Under the pieces are notes generated by a model. It was not told the origin of the DNA and did no database searches. It saw nothing but the letters and a program-made list of their open reading frames with translations. The position numbers were made by a program, and so were the translations under genes. Source: Armatimonadota bacterium (GTDB lineage: Bacteria; Armatimonadota; Zipacnadia; JAUWAU01). From it: a DNA stretch of 64,000 nt. Location: assembly GCA_030601885.1 (NCBI GenBank), contig JAUWAU010000011.1, forward strand, positions 124,001 through 188,000, read 5' to 3'. This document shows positions 44,164 to 53,714 of this stretch, piece after piece (position 1 is the first letter of the stretch; every line of letters starts with the position of its first letter).

Positions 44164-44724
44164 TCAGTGCGCCGCGTGGGCATGCTCCCGCAGGCGATAG
44201 ATGGCCACCAAGATGCCGTCGCAATCCTCATCGGCCCAGGCGCCGGCAACGTCCCGTAAACTGCCGTCGCGCTGCCTCGTCCGCCTCGTGGTGCGCCGTT
44301 TCCCGCTGTGGCGCTGCACGGCCTTGGTCGCCGCCCGCCAGCAGATGAGCTCGGTCGCCCGGTCGGCCACGTCCTGCGGCACCTGGCGCTCGCGGATGAG
44401 CGCCAGCTTGACCTGGTCGGCGTATTCTGCCGCCCGGTTGAGCGCCCGAAGCACTGTACTGTGTGAGACGCCGACGGCCTGGGCGATGCGGCGAGACGAG
44501 TACCCGCCGTAGTGGAGCATGGCCGCCTCGAGAAACGCGTCCTCGCTAATGCGCAGACGATACATGAAGGTGCCCGTCGTGGGGACAAATGTGGTGCCGC
44601 ACGTCCTGCACCGCAGCCGCTGTCTCCCGCGGACGGGCCGTCCCGCGGGCGCCACGTTCCCCGCGCCGCGCTTGGCGTAGTCCGCACACGACCTGTTTAG
44701 GCACGCGGCTCGCTCAACGTCCAT
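44164..44724 (-). CDS. IS1-InsA-like zinc-ribbon/HTH protein paired with PIN toxin
   Basis: A 186-residue protein. Residues 8-43 form a C4 zinc ribbon (Cys8-x4-Cys13, Cys39-x2-Cys42) and about 65-95 an HTH (SSRRIAQAVGVSHSTVLRAL) of the type found at the N-terminus of IS1-like transposases (InsA). The expected DDE catalytic domain is absent; the remaining 90 residues are basic then helical (WADEDCDGILVAIYRLREH). It stops seven bases before vapC and must be co-transcribed with it. It could be a captured transposase fragment serving as antitoxin/repressor, or just a remnant. ATG 44724 was chosen as the first Met before the ribbon; the frame is open to 44757. Confidence 0.7.
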   Translation of the reverse strand: MDVERAACLNRSCADYAKRGAGNVAPAGRPVRGRQRLRCRTCGTTFVPTTGTFMYRLRISEDAFLEAAMLHYGGYSSRRIAQAVGVSHSTVLRALNRAAEYADQVKLALIRERQVPQDVADRATELICWRAATKAVQRHSGKRRTTRRTRQRDGSLRDVAGAWADEDCDGILVAIYRLREHAHAAH

Positions 44725-44937
44725 GCTTCGCGTCGTCGCCTCCGGCTGGCGAGACATTCACGGCTCGTGCGCACCCCGGTGTTCCCGGCGCGGTGGTCGT
44801 GCACCTTCGTGGAAGGTCGCCGCGGATGCGCCGCCACGAGCGCTGCACGCTGCGGGCACCGGGATTCAGCAGGAAATCGAAGTATCAGCAAATGGCTGTG
44901 TTGCCCGTCACTAACTACTGACGACCGGTGGCCCTGC

Positions 44938-46437
44938 TTAACGGCCGAGGCTGATGGGCCGTACGGCCCGGGCACGCTGGCCGTCAGGAGTGTTGACGCT
45001 CAAGACGCACAGGTACGCGCCGCTCGGTAGGGACGTTCCGCCCGGGGAGCGACCGTCCCACGTGACCGTGTGTCTGCCGGCCTCGGCGACGAGGCCGTTG
45101 CGCACCTGCTGCACCAGCCGGCCGGCGGCGTTGAGCACGGTGATATCGACGGTCGCGTCTTCCGCCAGAGTCCACGTCAGCTCTGCTCCCCGCGCACTCC
45201 TCATCGGTGTGACCCAGAAGCTCCGAACGAGCGTGGCGATCCGCCTCGCGCGCCGTACCGTGATGGCAAATCGCCGCATCCCGCCCGCACCGGGGGCCGT
45301 GAATCCGTACTGACCTTGGGTCCGCATGAAGATGCGCCTGTGCGCGTCACGGTCCGTGAGGATCGCAACCCGATCCTTCGGCAGCCGGCCTAACGCCGGC
45401 CAGCTCAGCGTGACTCGCCCCCCTTCGACGCCCCCGCCGACGCTGAACGCCCATTCCGCTGTTTCCTGCGCGGCGCCCTTCGTTTCCGTCTGCAGCTCAC
45501 GGAGGGCGCTCATGGGAGCAGCCTTATCAAGCTGCCGTGGCTGCAGCGCCATCCGCAGCCTGTCTTCATTGGGCGCCGCCGGGGGCTTTGGCTTGTCCAA
45601 GGCAAAGCCGTCGAAGCCCTCAGAGGCGCGGTCAGCCGCAGCGATGGTTACGCTGTCCACCGAGCCCGCAGTGCTTGCCAGAATGTCGAAAGCCCAGATC
45701 GGTCGCGGAGCTGCAGCCGCGCCCGAGGCGGCTATTCTCGAGATTCGCCCCCCCGGCAGCGGCACGATCAGGGAGCAGTCGCTTCCAGCCAACACCCAGT
45801 ATCCAAACCAGAGCGACAGTTGTTGCTGAGGCATCTCACCGATGGTCAGTGTGCTGTAGCTGCCGGTACCATCGTGCGAGTAATAAAACGTCGCCATCAC
45901 CCAACCCGCCGTCTGGGCCTCCGCCAGGGACCGCACATCGCCGTCTTTGTCCACCTGGAGGCTGTCCATGGTGGCTTCGAATGGCGCCGCCACCATGTTC
46001 CATCCGGTGCGCAGCGGGAGGACCTGATCGCCGGTCCGCGGCGTGCCCGTCACGTCCAGCGTCGCCGCCGCCGCCAGGAGCCAATATCCCTGCTCCGTGC
46101 TGAGGGTCGTGGTCTGGCACCCGGGGGGGCTCGTCGGTACGAGTTGGTAGCCTCCGGCTTCCCAGCGCCACATGTAGTAGTTGCCGTCGCCGAGATCGTC
46201 GCAGAACAAGGCGTGCGGAGTGGCCGAGACAGGCACGAGCGGAAGGGAGATCATGTAATAGCCGGAGGCGAAGAGCTCGTGTGTGACCTCCGTCGGCTGC
46301 CGCCCGACAGCGTACTCGCCGATAGTACCGAGGCGTTTGACCGACTGCGTCTCCGAGGTGCCGGCCGCACACACTCCGACGGCCAGGCAGGAGAGCAACC
46401 CGGACAGCAACATTCCTCTGCCTGCAACGGGCTGCAT
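44938..46437 (-). CDS. Secreted GYW/FlgD-type protein without propeller
   Basis: Member 2 of the family (499 residues), lacking the propeller. A signal peptide (GMLLSGLLSCLAVGVCAAG) is followed by the module of two related halves (YYMISLPLVPVSATPHALFC ... EQGYWLLAA, then GWNMVAAPFEATMDSLQVD ... WFGYWVLAG), a beta region (AFDILASTAGSVDSVTI ... LPKDRVAILTDRDAHRRIFM) and the FlgD-like Ig end (LNAAGRLVQQV ... SGAYLCVLSV). It ends in Arg like all four members. The start is ATG 46437 or 46413; the latter lies directly after AGAGGA. It is followed by the zinc-ribbon/HTH gene on the same strand. Confidence 0.82.
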   Translation of the reverse strand: MQPVAGRGMLLSGLLSCLAVGVCAAGTSETQSVKRLGTIGEYAVGRQPTEVTHELFASGYYMISLPLVPVSATPHALFCDDLGDGNYYMWRWEAGGYQLVPTSPPGCQTTTLSTEQGYWLLAAAATLDVTGTPRTGDQVLPLRTGWNMVAAPFEATMDSLQVDKDGDVRSLAEAQTAGWVMATFYYSHDGTGSYSTLTIGEMPQQQLSLWFGYWVLAGSDCSLIVPLPGGRISRIAASGAAAAPRPIWAFDILASTAGSVDSVTIAAADRASEGFDGFALDKPKPPAAPNEDRLRMALQPRQLDKAAPMSALRELQTETKGAAQETAEWAFSVGGGVEGGRVTLSWPALGRLPKDRVAILTDRDAHRRIFMRTQGQYGFTAPGAGGMRRFAITVRRARRIATLVRSFWVTPMRSARGAELTWTLAEDATVDITVLNAAGRLVQQVRNGLVAEAGRHTVTWDGRSPGGTSLPSGAYLCVLSVNTPDGQRARAVRPISLGR

Positions 46438-46582
46438 ATCGCGTCCGTTCTGCGCAGTGCTTCCGAGCGCCTTGTGGGAGGCAAACGCCCGCGGCCCCCA
46501 CCAGCCCGCCGGCGCGGGAGATCGTGTTGCTCTTGGATCGGCTTGTCAGTGTGTCTCGCGCGACAACGCTGTGCAGCCGTGG

Positions 46583-49018
46583 CTACCGCCTGATGGCAAC
46601 CGGGCACACAGAGCGGGCCTGCTGACCGTCGGCACTCTTGGCTTTCAGCACGCACAGGTACAAGCCGTTGGGCAGCGCGGTGTCGGCGATGGAGCGCCCG
46701 CCCCAGGTGACCGTGTGCGTTCCGGCCTCGGCAGCGAGGCCCTCCTGCACGCATCGCACCAGCCGACCGGCCACGTTCAGCACGCTGAGCTCCACGGTCG
46801 CATCGGCCGAGAGGCTGAACGTCAGCTCCGCTCCGCGACCGCCCCGCAGTGGCGCTGCCGAGAAGCTGCTGATGAGCAGCCCACATTGGGCTGCTGGCTT
46901 CACCGCCACGTTGAACCGGCGCTTGGCGCCGTCCCCCGGGGCAGCGAATTCGTACTGGGCTCGCGTGCGCATGAAGGTCCGCTGGCTCGTGTCACAATCC
47001 GTCAGGATGGCCACTCGATCCTTCGGGAGTCGCTGCAGCTCTGGCCAGCTCAACGTCACCGCCTCGCCCTTGGCTCCGCCGGCCACGGTGAACTGCCAGT
47101 CGATGACCTGTTGGCCGGTCCCCTTGGTCTCCATCGCCAGCTCGCGGAGCCACGCGGCTGGAGCCGTGGCGTCCGGCTCCCGTGGCCCGAGCACCATCCG
47201 CAGCCCGCTCTTAGCCGGCGCCGCCGGAGGCTTCGGCGTGTCGAGCGCGATCCCGTCGAAGTCATCCGAAGCGCCGTCGGCTGCGGCGATGGTGATGCTG
47301 TCTACGCTGCCACGGGTGCTGGCTCGAACATCGAAGGTCCATGCAGGCGCCGAAGCGAGGGCATCGCGGGAAGCTGCTCCAGTGCCTGTCCCCGCGCTGG
47401 ACGCGGGGCACGGGACGATCAGTGAACAGTCAACACCAGCCAGCACCCAGTAAGCGTGCCAGAATGCGAGTCGATCCGCCGGGGTCGTATTGATCGTGAG
47501 CGTATCGTAGCCGCCCGTGCCATCGTGCGAGTAATAGAACGTCGCCAGCACCCAGCCGGCCTGCTGCGCGTCCTCCAGGCTGCGCACGTCCCCCAGGCGG
47601 TCTACGAGCAGGCTGTCCATGGTGGCCTCAAAGGGCGCCATCACCATGTTCCAGCCCGCCTGCACCGGTATGGCCCGATCGCCGCCGGGCACTGTCCCTT
47701 GGGCGTCCAGCAGCGCGGCCGGAGCCAGAATCCAGTACCCCTCCTGCATGTTGAGCGTGGTGGTCTGGCATCCCGGCGGAGTCGTCGGTATGCTCTGGTA
47801 TCCGCCTCCCTGCCAGCCCCACAAGTAGTAATTGCCATCGCCGAGATCGTCGCAGAGCAGGTCGTGCACCGTCGTTGAGGCAGGTATGCGAGGGAAGGAG
47901 ATCATGTAATACCCCGGCGTGGGGAGGGCATGCGACGGCGCAGGCGCGTTGGTGGCGTACTTCAGGGCCCCATCCCAATCCGAGATCCAGTCGTAGTAGG
48001 CTATGTGAGCGAATCCGGCGGCGTCCAGAGCAAGTGAGCTGTAGTACCCCACATCGCCTGGGCTGTCCACCGTCTCAATGTCCCAACTCGTCCCGTTCCA
48101 TGCCGCGTACTTGAGGTCGGTGTTGAGAGTGTCGGCATAGCTTATACGCGGATGGCCGTTCGGAGTCAGCGCCAGGGAGGTGTCCCAGCCCACGTCCCCA
48201 CTGCTGTCCACGGTTTGGGTCGAGAAGCCGCTCCCGACGCGCTTCGCGTACTTGAGAGCGCCGTTGGTATAGTCGTAGTAGCTGATACACGCATACCCAC
48301 TGGAGTTGAGGGCCAGAGAAGTGCACAAGCCCACATCGTTCGCACTGTCTGCCGTCTGAGGCAGCCAGGTGAAGCCGGCCCATCGCGTATACCGCAGGTC
48401 GCCGTTCAAGTAGTCGTAGTAGCTGATGTGCGGATAGCCCGATGCGTCCAGAGCAATGGATGTGAAGTACCCGACCAGGCCAGAACTGTCCACCGTCTTG
48501 ACTGTCCAACTGCTGCCAGTCCAGGCAGCGTACTTGAGCAGAGCAAAACTTCACCCAAGGCAGGCGTAGCTGATGTGCGGATAATCGCTGGCGTCCAGGG
48601 CCAGGGAGCTGTACCACCCGACGTCGCCGCTGGTGTCCACGAGCTGAATAGCCCAAGTGCTCCCGGTCCAAGCGGCGTACTTGAGATAGCCGTTCAAGTA
48701 GTCGTAGTAGCTTATGCAGGGACGGCCACTCGAATCTAAAGCCAGAGACGAGTACTCGCCGACGTCGAAGTCGTTGTCTACCGTCTGAATGGCCCAGGTG
48801 CTGCCGTTCCAGGACGCATACTTGAGGTTCCCGTTGGTGTAGTCGTAGTAAGTTATGTGGGGATGCCCGCTCGCGTCCACGGCAATAGAGGTGTCCCACC
48901 CGACGTCACCTACGTCGTCCACGGTCTGGCTGTACCAGGCACAGGCTGGTTGCACTCCTGGCCCAATCAACCAGAACAAGCCACACAGCGCTACGGTCAA
49001 GACCACAACGATACGCAT
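46583..49018 (-). pseudogene. Seven-bladed propeller/FlgD protein gene split by in-frame TGA
   Basis: Member 3. From ATG 49018 (AGGAGG seven bases upstream) a signal peptide (MRIVVVLTVALCGLFWLIG) and seven propeller repeats can be read through one frame, but blade 3 contains a TGA at 48551-48553 (PHISYACLG, stop, SFALLKYAAW). No frameshift is involved: the frame downstream of the stop is the same and continues through four more blades, the two-half GYW module and the FlgD-like end to 46583. Local length differs by only two codons from a normal blade. Its C-terminal 270 or so residues are almost identical to member 4. It could be a recent nonsense mutation, a sequencing error, or a read-through stop; a second protein from an internal start is unlikely. 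Confidence 0.8.
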
Positions 49019-49150
49019 TACCATTCCTCCTCTGGAACACGCGCTTTGACTGCCCTCGATCAGGCGCATTCTGGACCCCCTCCTGACCGCCATGCCGCAC
49101 TCGCCTGCTTGTCGTCGCCCTGCAGGCGCCAACTTGCCTCATTTGTCTAT

Positions 49151-49190
49151 TTAGACGTCGGGGCCGCCAGTACCTACCTGGAATGTGAAA
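49151..49190 (-). promoter_or_regulatory. Conserved 40-bp upstream box, copy 1
   Basis: 39 of 40 bases match 52006-52045, and similarity extends weakly on both sides without indels. It lies 132 bases upstream of the start of propeller member 3, in a region that otherwise diverges from member 4. It includes the palindrome GACGTC. The single difference is synonymous if the box is read as a short peptide (FFHIPGRYWRPRRL), so coding cannot be excluded. Nothing else is seen in 49019-49386. Confidence 0.5.
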
Positions 49191-49386
49191 AAAAGCGGCG
49201 GAAACTTCGGGTGATCGACGACGGGAGGGCCAAGTGGTAGTGGGGCCTTGCCCACGGCCTTCGCACATCAAGTCACAGGAGCACGGCTCGTGCGTGCCGG
49301 ACTTGGCCTTCAAGGGGCGTGAGGCACGTCAAGGGGAGTCACGTCCGTGCACAGTCCTGCGGGTGAGTCCAATGGGTGACGGCCGC

Positions 49387-51828
49387 TCACCGCGTTATGC
49401 TGAATGGCCGCACAGCGCGGGCTCGCTCGCCATCAAGACCCTTTGCGCTGAGGACGCACAGGTACAGACCATTCGGGGGGACGGTTGCGCTGAGCGAGCG
49501 CCCGGCCCAGGTGACCGTGTGCGTTCCGGCCTCGGCAGCGAGGCCCTCGCGCACTCGCTGCACCAGCCGACCGGCCACGTTCAGCACGCTGAGCTCCACA
49601 GTCGCATCGGCCGAGAGGCTGAACGTCAGCTCCGCTCCGCGACCGCCCCGCAGTGGCGCTGCCGAGAAGCTGCTGATGAGCAGCCCACATTGGTCTGCTG
49701 GCTTCACCGCCACGTTGAACCGGCGCTTGGCGCCGTCCCCCGGGGCAGCGAATTCGTACTGCGCTCGCGTGCGCATGAAGGTCCGCTGGCTCGTGTCACA
49801 ATCCGTCAGGATGGCCACTCGATCCTTCGGGAGCCGCTGCAGCTCCGGCCAGCTCAACGTCACCGCCTCGCCCTTGGCTCCGCCGGCCACCGTGAACTGC
49901 CAGTCGATGACCTGTTGGCCGGTTCCCTTGGTCTCCATCGCCAGCTCGCGGAGCCACGCGGCTGGAGCCGTGGCGTCCGGCTCCCGTGGCCCGAGCACCA
50001 TCCGCAGCCCGCTCTTAGCCGGCGCCGCGGGAGGCTTCGGCGTGTCGAGCGCGATCCCGTCGAAGTCCTCCGAAGCGCCGTCGGCTGCGGCGATGGTCAT
50101 GCTGTCTGTGCTGCCACAGGTGCTGGCTTGAACATCGAAGGTCCATGCAGGCGCCAAAGCGAGGGCATCGCGGGAAGCCGCTCCAGTGCCTGTCGGCGCG
50201 CTGGACGCGGGGCACGGGACGATCAGGGAACAGTCAACACCGGCCAGCACCCAGTAGGCGTGCCAGAACGCGAGTCGATCCGCGGGCGTCTTGTGGATGG
50301 TGACCGTATGGTAGCTACCCGTGCCATCGTGCGAGTAATAGAACGTTGCGAGAACCCAGCCGGCTTCCTGCGCGTCCGCCAGGCTGCACACGTCTCCCAG
50401 GCGGTCTACAAGCAGGCTGTCGATGGTAGCCTCAAAGGGCGCCGCCACCATGTTCCAGCCCGTCTGCAGCGGTAGAACGCCATCCGCGCCCGACGCCGCG
50501 CCCCAGACATCCAGTGTCGTCGCCGGAGCCAGGATCCAGTACCCCTCTCGAGTGTCGAGCGTGGTGCTTTGGCATCCGGGCAGAGCCGTCGGTATGCTCT
50601 GGTACCCGCCCCCCTCCCAGGCCCACAGGTAGTAATTGCCGCAGCCGAGATCGTCGCAGAGCAGACTGTGCACTGTCGTTGATGCAGGCGTGCGCGGGAA
50701 GGAGATCATGTAATACCCCGGCGTGGGGAGGGCATGCGATGGCGCGGGCGCGTTGGTGGCGTACTTCAGGTCCCCGTCCACATCTGAGATCCAGTCGCAG
50801 TAAGCTATGTGCACGAACCCCGCAGCATCCAGGGCGAGCGATGTGGCCCAGCCGACGTCGCCGGCGCTGTCCACGGTCTCGATATCCCACTCGCTGCCGT
50901 TCCACGAGGCGTATTTGAGGTCCTCGTTGCTCCAATCCAAGTAACCGATGCGCGGGTAGCCGTTCGGATCCAACGCCAGCGAAGTGTAGCAGCCCAAATG
51001 GCCGCCAGTGTCCACTGTCTGAATGGTCCACGTGCTGCCGTTCCGGGCAGCGTATTTGAGGCGCCCGTAAAAACCGTCGTGGTAGCTTATCCTCGCCCCA
51101 TCACTCGCGTCCAGTGCCAGGGAGCTGTATTCGCCGACATACGGCGAGCTATCCGCTGTCTCTATTATCCAGGTGCTCCCGGTCCACCTCGCATACCTGA
51201 GCCGACCGGTGTCGCTGTCGTAGTAGCTTATATGGGGATTCCGCGATGTGTCCAGAGCAATGGAAGTGTAGTCGCCCACATCAACGCTCGGGTCCACGGT
51301 CTCGATTCTCCACGTGCTGCCGGCCCAGGCAGCGTAGTTCAGCACGGAGGGGGGTGAAGAGCCGGGAGCGTATCCGTAGCTTATGTGCGGATCGCCAGAC
51401 TCGTCCAAGGCCAGAGACGTGCCCCATCCGCTGTCGTGAGTGGTGTCCACCGTCTGGATGGCCCACCCACTGCCGGTCCAGGCGGCGTATTTGAGATAGC
51501 CGTTGCGAGAGTCATAGTAGCTTATCCGAGGATAGTCGCTGGAGTCCAGAGCGAGAGACGGATACTCACCCACATCCCGACCGTTGTCTACTGTCTGGAT
51601 ATCCCAACTGCTCCCGTTCCACGCGGCGTACTTGAGGTGCCCGTTGCCGTAGTCGTAATAGGCAATCCGCGGGTAGCCGCTGGTGTCCACCGCAACTGAT
51701 GTACCCCATCCCACATCGCCGGCCGCGTCAGCCGTCTGGATGTACCACGCATACGCCGGGCGCGCCTCCAGGGCCATGAAGCACGCCAAGCTACACAACA
51801 CTACGGTCAAGCCCACAACGCTACGCAC
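49387..51828 (-). CDS. Secreted seven-bladed propeller/FlgD protein, intact
   Basis: Member 4, about 813 residues. The frame is open to 52005, but GGAGG lies before 51834 (ATG) and 51828 (GTG); I prefer GTG 51828 because the spacing matches that of member 3 (AGGAGGAATGGTAATG there), giving signal peptide RSVVGLTVVLCSLACFMA. Seven repeats of the W-D-I-Q-T-V-D ... L-K-Y-A-A-W type follow, then the two-half GYW module (LLCDDLGCGNYYLWAWEGGG; AGWVLATFYYSHDGTGSYH), and the FlgD-type end. From about residue 540 onward it is nearly identical to member 3, whereas the blades differ clearly, suggesting gene conversion of the 3' part. Confidence 0.85.
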   Translation of the reverse strand: MRSVVGLTVVLCSLACFMALEARPAYAWYIQTADAAGDVGWGTSVAVDTSGYPRIAYYDYGNGHLKYAAWNGSSWDIQTVDNGRDVGEYPSLALDSSDYPRISYYDSRNGYLKYAAWTGSGWAIQTVDTTHDSGWGTSLALDESGDPHISYGYAPGSSPPSVLNYAAWAGSTWRIETVDPSVDVGDYTSIALDTSRNPHISYYDSDTGRLRYARWTGSTWIIETADSSPYVGEYSSLALDASDGARISYHDGFYGRLKYAARNGSTWTIQTVDTGGHLGCYTSLALDPNGYPRIGYLDWSNEDLKYASWNGSEWDIETVDSAGDVGWATSLALDAAGFVHIAYCDWISDVDGDLKYATNAPAPSHALPTPGYYMISFPRTPASTTVHSLLCDDLGCGNYYLWAWEGGGYQSIPTALPGCQSTTLDTREGYWILAPATTLDVWGAASGADGVLPLQTGWNMVAAPFEATIDSLLVDRLGDVCSLADAQEAGWVLATFYYSHDGTGSYHTVTIHKTPADRLAFWHAYWVLAGVDCSLIVPCPASSAPTGTGAASRDALALAPAWTFDVQASTCGSTDSMTIAAADGASEDFDGIALDTPKPPAAPAKSGLRMVLGPREPDATAPAAWLRELAMETKGTGQQVIDWQFTVAGGAKGEAVTLSWPELQRLPKDRVAILTDCDTSQRTFMRTRAQYEFAAPGDGAKRRFNVAVKPADQCGLLISSFSAAPLRGGRGAELTFSLSADATVELSVLNVAGRLVQRVREGLAAEAGTHTVTWAGRSLSATVPPNGLYLCVLSAKGLDGERARAVRPFSITR

Positions 51829-52005
51829 AATCATTCCTCCGCACGAGACCGGCTGCCGAGGCCCGCTATCAGGCGCGCCTCTCAGGTATAGATCGAACTC
51901 CCGCCGCAACGAGCGTGCGGCGTCTTGCGTCCGCTGCTGGCTGCGCTCTCGCATTCCCCTGTTCGTCCTCAGCTCTGCGAGCGCCAACCTACCGTATTTG
52001 GTCAC

Positions 52006-52045
52006 TTAGACGTCGGGGCCGCCAGTACCTGCCTGGAATGTGAAA
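52006..52045 (-). promoter_or_regulatory. Conserved 40-bp upstream box, copy 2
   Basis: Same box as 49151-49190 (one mismatch), 178 bases upstream of propeller member 4. The surrounding leaders are different lengths, so the box is conserved more strongly than its context. The remaining sequence of 51829-52192 shows nothing recognisable. Confidence 0.5.
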
Positions 52046-52192
52046 GAAAATGCCCGCAGCTTCTCGTGATGCGATGAGGTCGGCATGTCCGTGGCCTGCG
52101 TCCGGACGTGTCCATGGTACCGGCGCGGCGCGTGCTGCTCCCCGAGGGGGCCCGGAGACGACTCCAATGAGTACGCCGAAAGGCGCACCACA

Positions 52193-53671
52193 TCACTGCA
52201 GCCGCGCGCCGTCATCGGGGCAATAGTTGACGTGCGCCGGATATGCCCGTTTGCAGCGCGGGCAGAACTTGGCCCGCCCGGCCTCTCGGTCCGCCCGGGA
52301 TAGCTCGGTCTCCCCAGGCGCGAGCTGCTGTTCGGCCAGCTTGCCTCGAGCGCGTACTCCGGCCAGTACCAGCAGGCCGATGGCGCTCAGTGCGATGGCC
52401 GCTCCCACGGCGATCTGCCACGGAAAACGCTTGGCCACGACCGTGACCGTCGCCTGCGCCAGCGGCTCGCCCAGGCGGGAGTCGAAGTTCTCAGCCACCA
52501 GCTCCACCCCGAGCGTATAGTCGCCGGCCTCCGGGGACCATTCGAGGGCCTCCGCGACGCTCTCGCCCGGCTCGACGCTCCCGAGGGGGAGCAGGGCCGG
52601 CGGCAGTGGCTCTGTGTTGGCCCGAACCGTGGCGCGTACGCTATCGGCCACGACGTCGCCCACGTTCTTGACGCTCACCCGAATCAGCAGAGCATCTCCC
52701 ACCGTGACTCGTGTGACCGCCTTCTCGCTCTCGGCCTCCAGGACCGCAAGCTGGGCCAGAAGCTGCGGCCGGCCGGCAGCGGCAACCGCGACGGTCACCG
52801 AGGCCTTCGCGGCGCTCGCATCGATGCCCTCAGCGGCTGCGGCCGGCTCGACGGCGAGCGCCAGGGCGTGCTTGCCCTTGCGCGCCCGCCACTGGATCTG
52901 CGCCTCGGTCTCGGCGCCTGGCTGAACTACGTCGATCCACGTGCGGCCGATCTCCTCCCCGCCCACCGAGCACGCTAAATGGCTCTGTGGCAGCACGGCG
53001 GCGCAGTTGTTCCGGATGAGCGCAGAGATGGTGAGCAGATCGCCGCTCAGCGGCAGAGCGGGCGTGGCGCCCGTGTGGTCCGTCACCGACACGCCCGCGA
53101 TGACGACCTTCCCCAATGCGGCACTCACGGGCCGCAGGTGCAGATAGTCCAGGAAGGCCAGCGGCTCTCCCGCGCCGCCGGCGTCCGGCGCTCTTCCGAC
53201 GTGCTCCAGCTCCACCGGCACGGGACCGGCATCCAGGTCCTGCACGCCGAGTGGCAGGTATATCCACTCTCGAGGTGCGTTCGGGCCTTCGTACGTGCCC
53301 CCGGCCAACACGATGTACGTGGCCACCCCGACGCGCACCCGCTCCTCCGAGCCCTGCTGCGCCACGTGTGCGTTCACCTCGTACGTGCCCGCGAATGGTA
53401 TGTGCACGGTCGCCTGGATGCGCGCGCCGCGCTTGCGCGTCACCACCGCGTCCTTCCAGGTCGCCCCGTCCTCAGGAAACGCTCGCTTCCACCCCGCGTC
53501 GTACGAGCCCGTTGTCAGCCCCTGGGATGTGTCGAACTCCAGGATAATGCCCTCCTGGTAGTCGCACCGCGCCTGCGGCGGCATGAGGCTCAATCCCGCG
53601 ACTATCGCCAACACACACGTCGCTCCTCGCCACATTGGTCGCTTCACCTCGACGGCATATGTAAGCTTCAT
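52193..53671 (-). CDS. CARDB-like secreted protein with C-terminal membrane helix and zinc ribbon
   Basis: A 492-residue protein from ATG 53671 (the open frame reaches 54076, inside the LarA-like gene). After a signal peptide (PMWRGATCVLAIVAGLSLM core) comes a beta-rich domain (GARIQATVHIPFAGTYEVNAH), then one or two CARDB-type Ig domains (GDLLTISALIRNNCAAVLPQS; GDALLIRVSVKNVGDVVADSV; ATVRANTEPLPP), a membrane helix (about 428-452, IAVGAAIALSAIGLLVLAGV), and a cytoplasmic zinc ribbon at the very end (CPRCKRAYPAHVNYCPDDG). Extracellular adhesion or binding with a small intracellular metal knuckle is inferred. It lies 69 bases downstream of the LarA-like gene on the same strand. Confidence 0.75.
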   Translation of the reverse strand: MKLTYAVEVKRPMWRGATCVLAIVAGLSLMPPQARCDYQEGIILEFDTSQGLTTGSYDAGWKRAFPEDGATWKDAVVTRKRGARIQATVHIPFAGTYEVNAHVAQQGSEERVRVGVATYIVLAGGTYEGPNAPREWIYLPLGVQDLDAGPVPVELEHVGRAPDAGGAGEPLAFLDYLHLRPVSAALGKVVIAGVSVTDHTGATPALPLSGDLLTISALIRNNCAAVLPQSHLACSVGGEEIGRTWIDVVQPGAETEAQIQWRARKGKHALALAVEPAAAAEGIDASAAKASVTVAVAAAGRPQLLAQLAVLEAESEKAVTRVTVGDALLIRVSVKNVGDVVADSVRATVRANTEPLPPALLPLGSVEPGESVAEALEWSPEAGDYTLGVELVAENFDSRLGEPLAQATVTVVAKRFPWQIAVGAAIALSAIGLLVLAGVRARGKLAEQQLAPGETELSRADREAGRAKFCPRCKRAYPAHVNYCPDDGARLQ

Positions 53672-53714
53672 CTGCTCTCGGCGTAATCCTGAGCGCCGGC
53701 GGAGGACCTCTGAA

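Noticed and set aside
48551-48553. TGA as a selenocysteine codon
   Set aside because: The local sequence is not conserved as Cys in the paralogues at the same blade position, and no selenoprotein genes are in view.
49234-50475. Plus-strand frame of 413 codons opposite propeller member 4
   Set aside because: A similar frame appears opposite member 3 only because the two genes are near-identical there; it has no start signal or domain.
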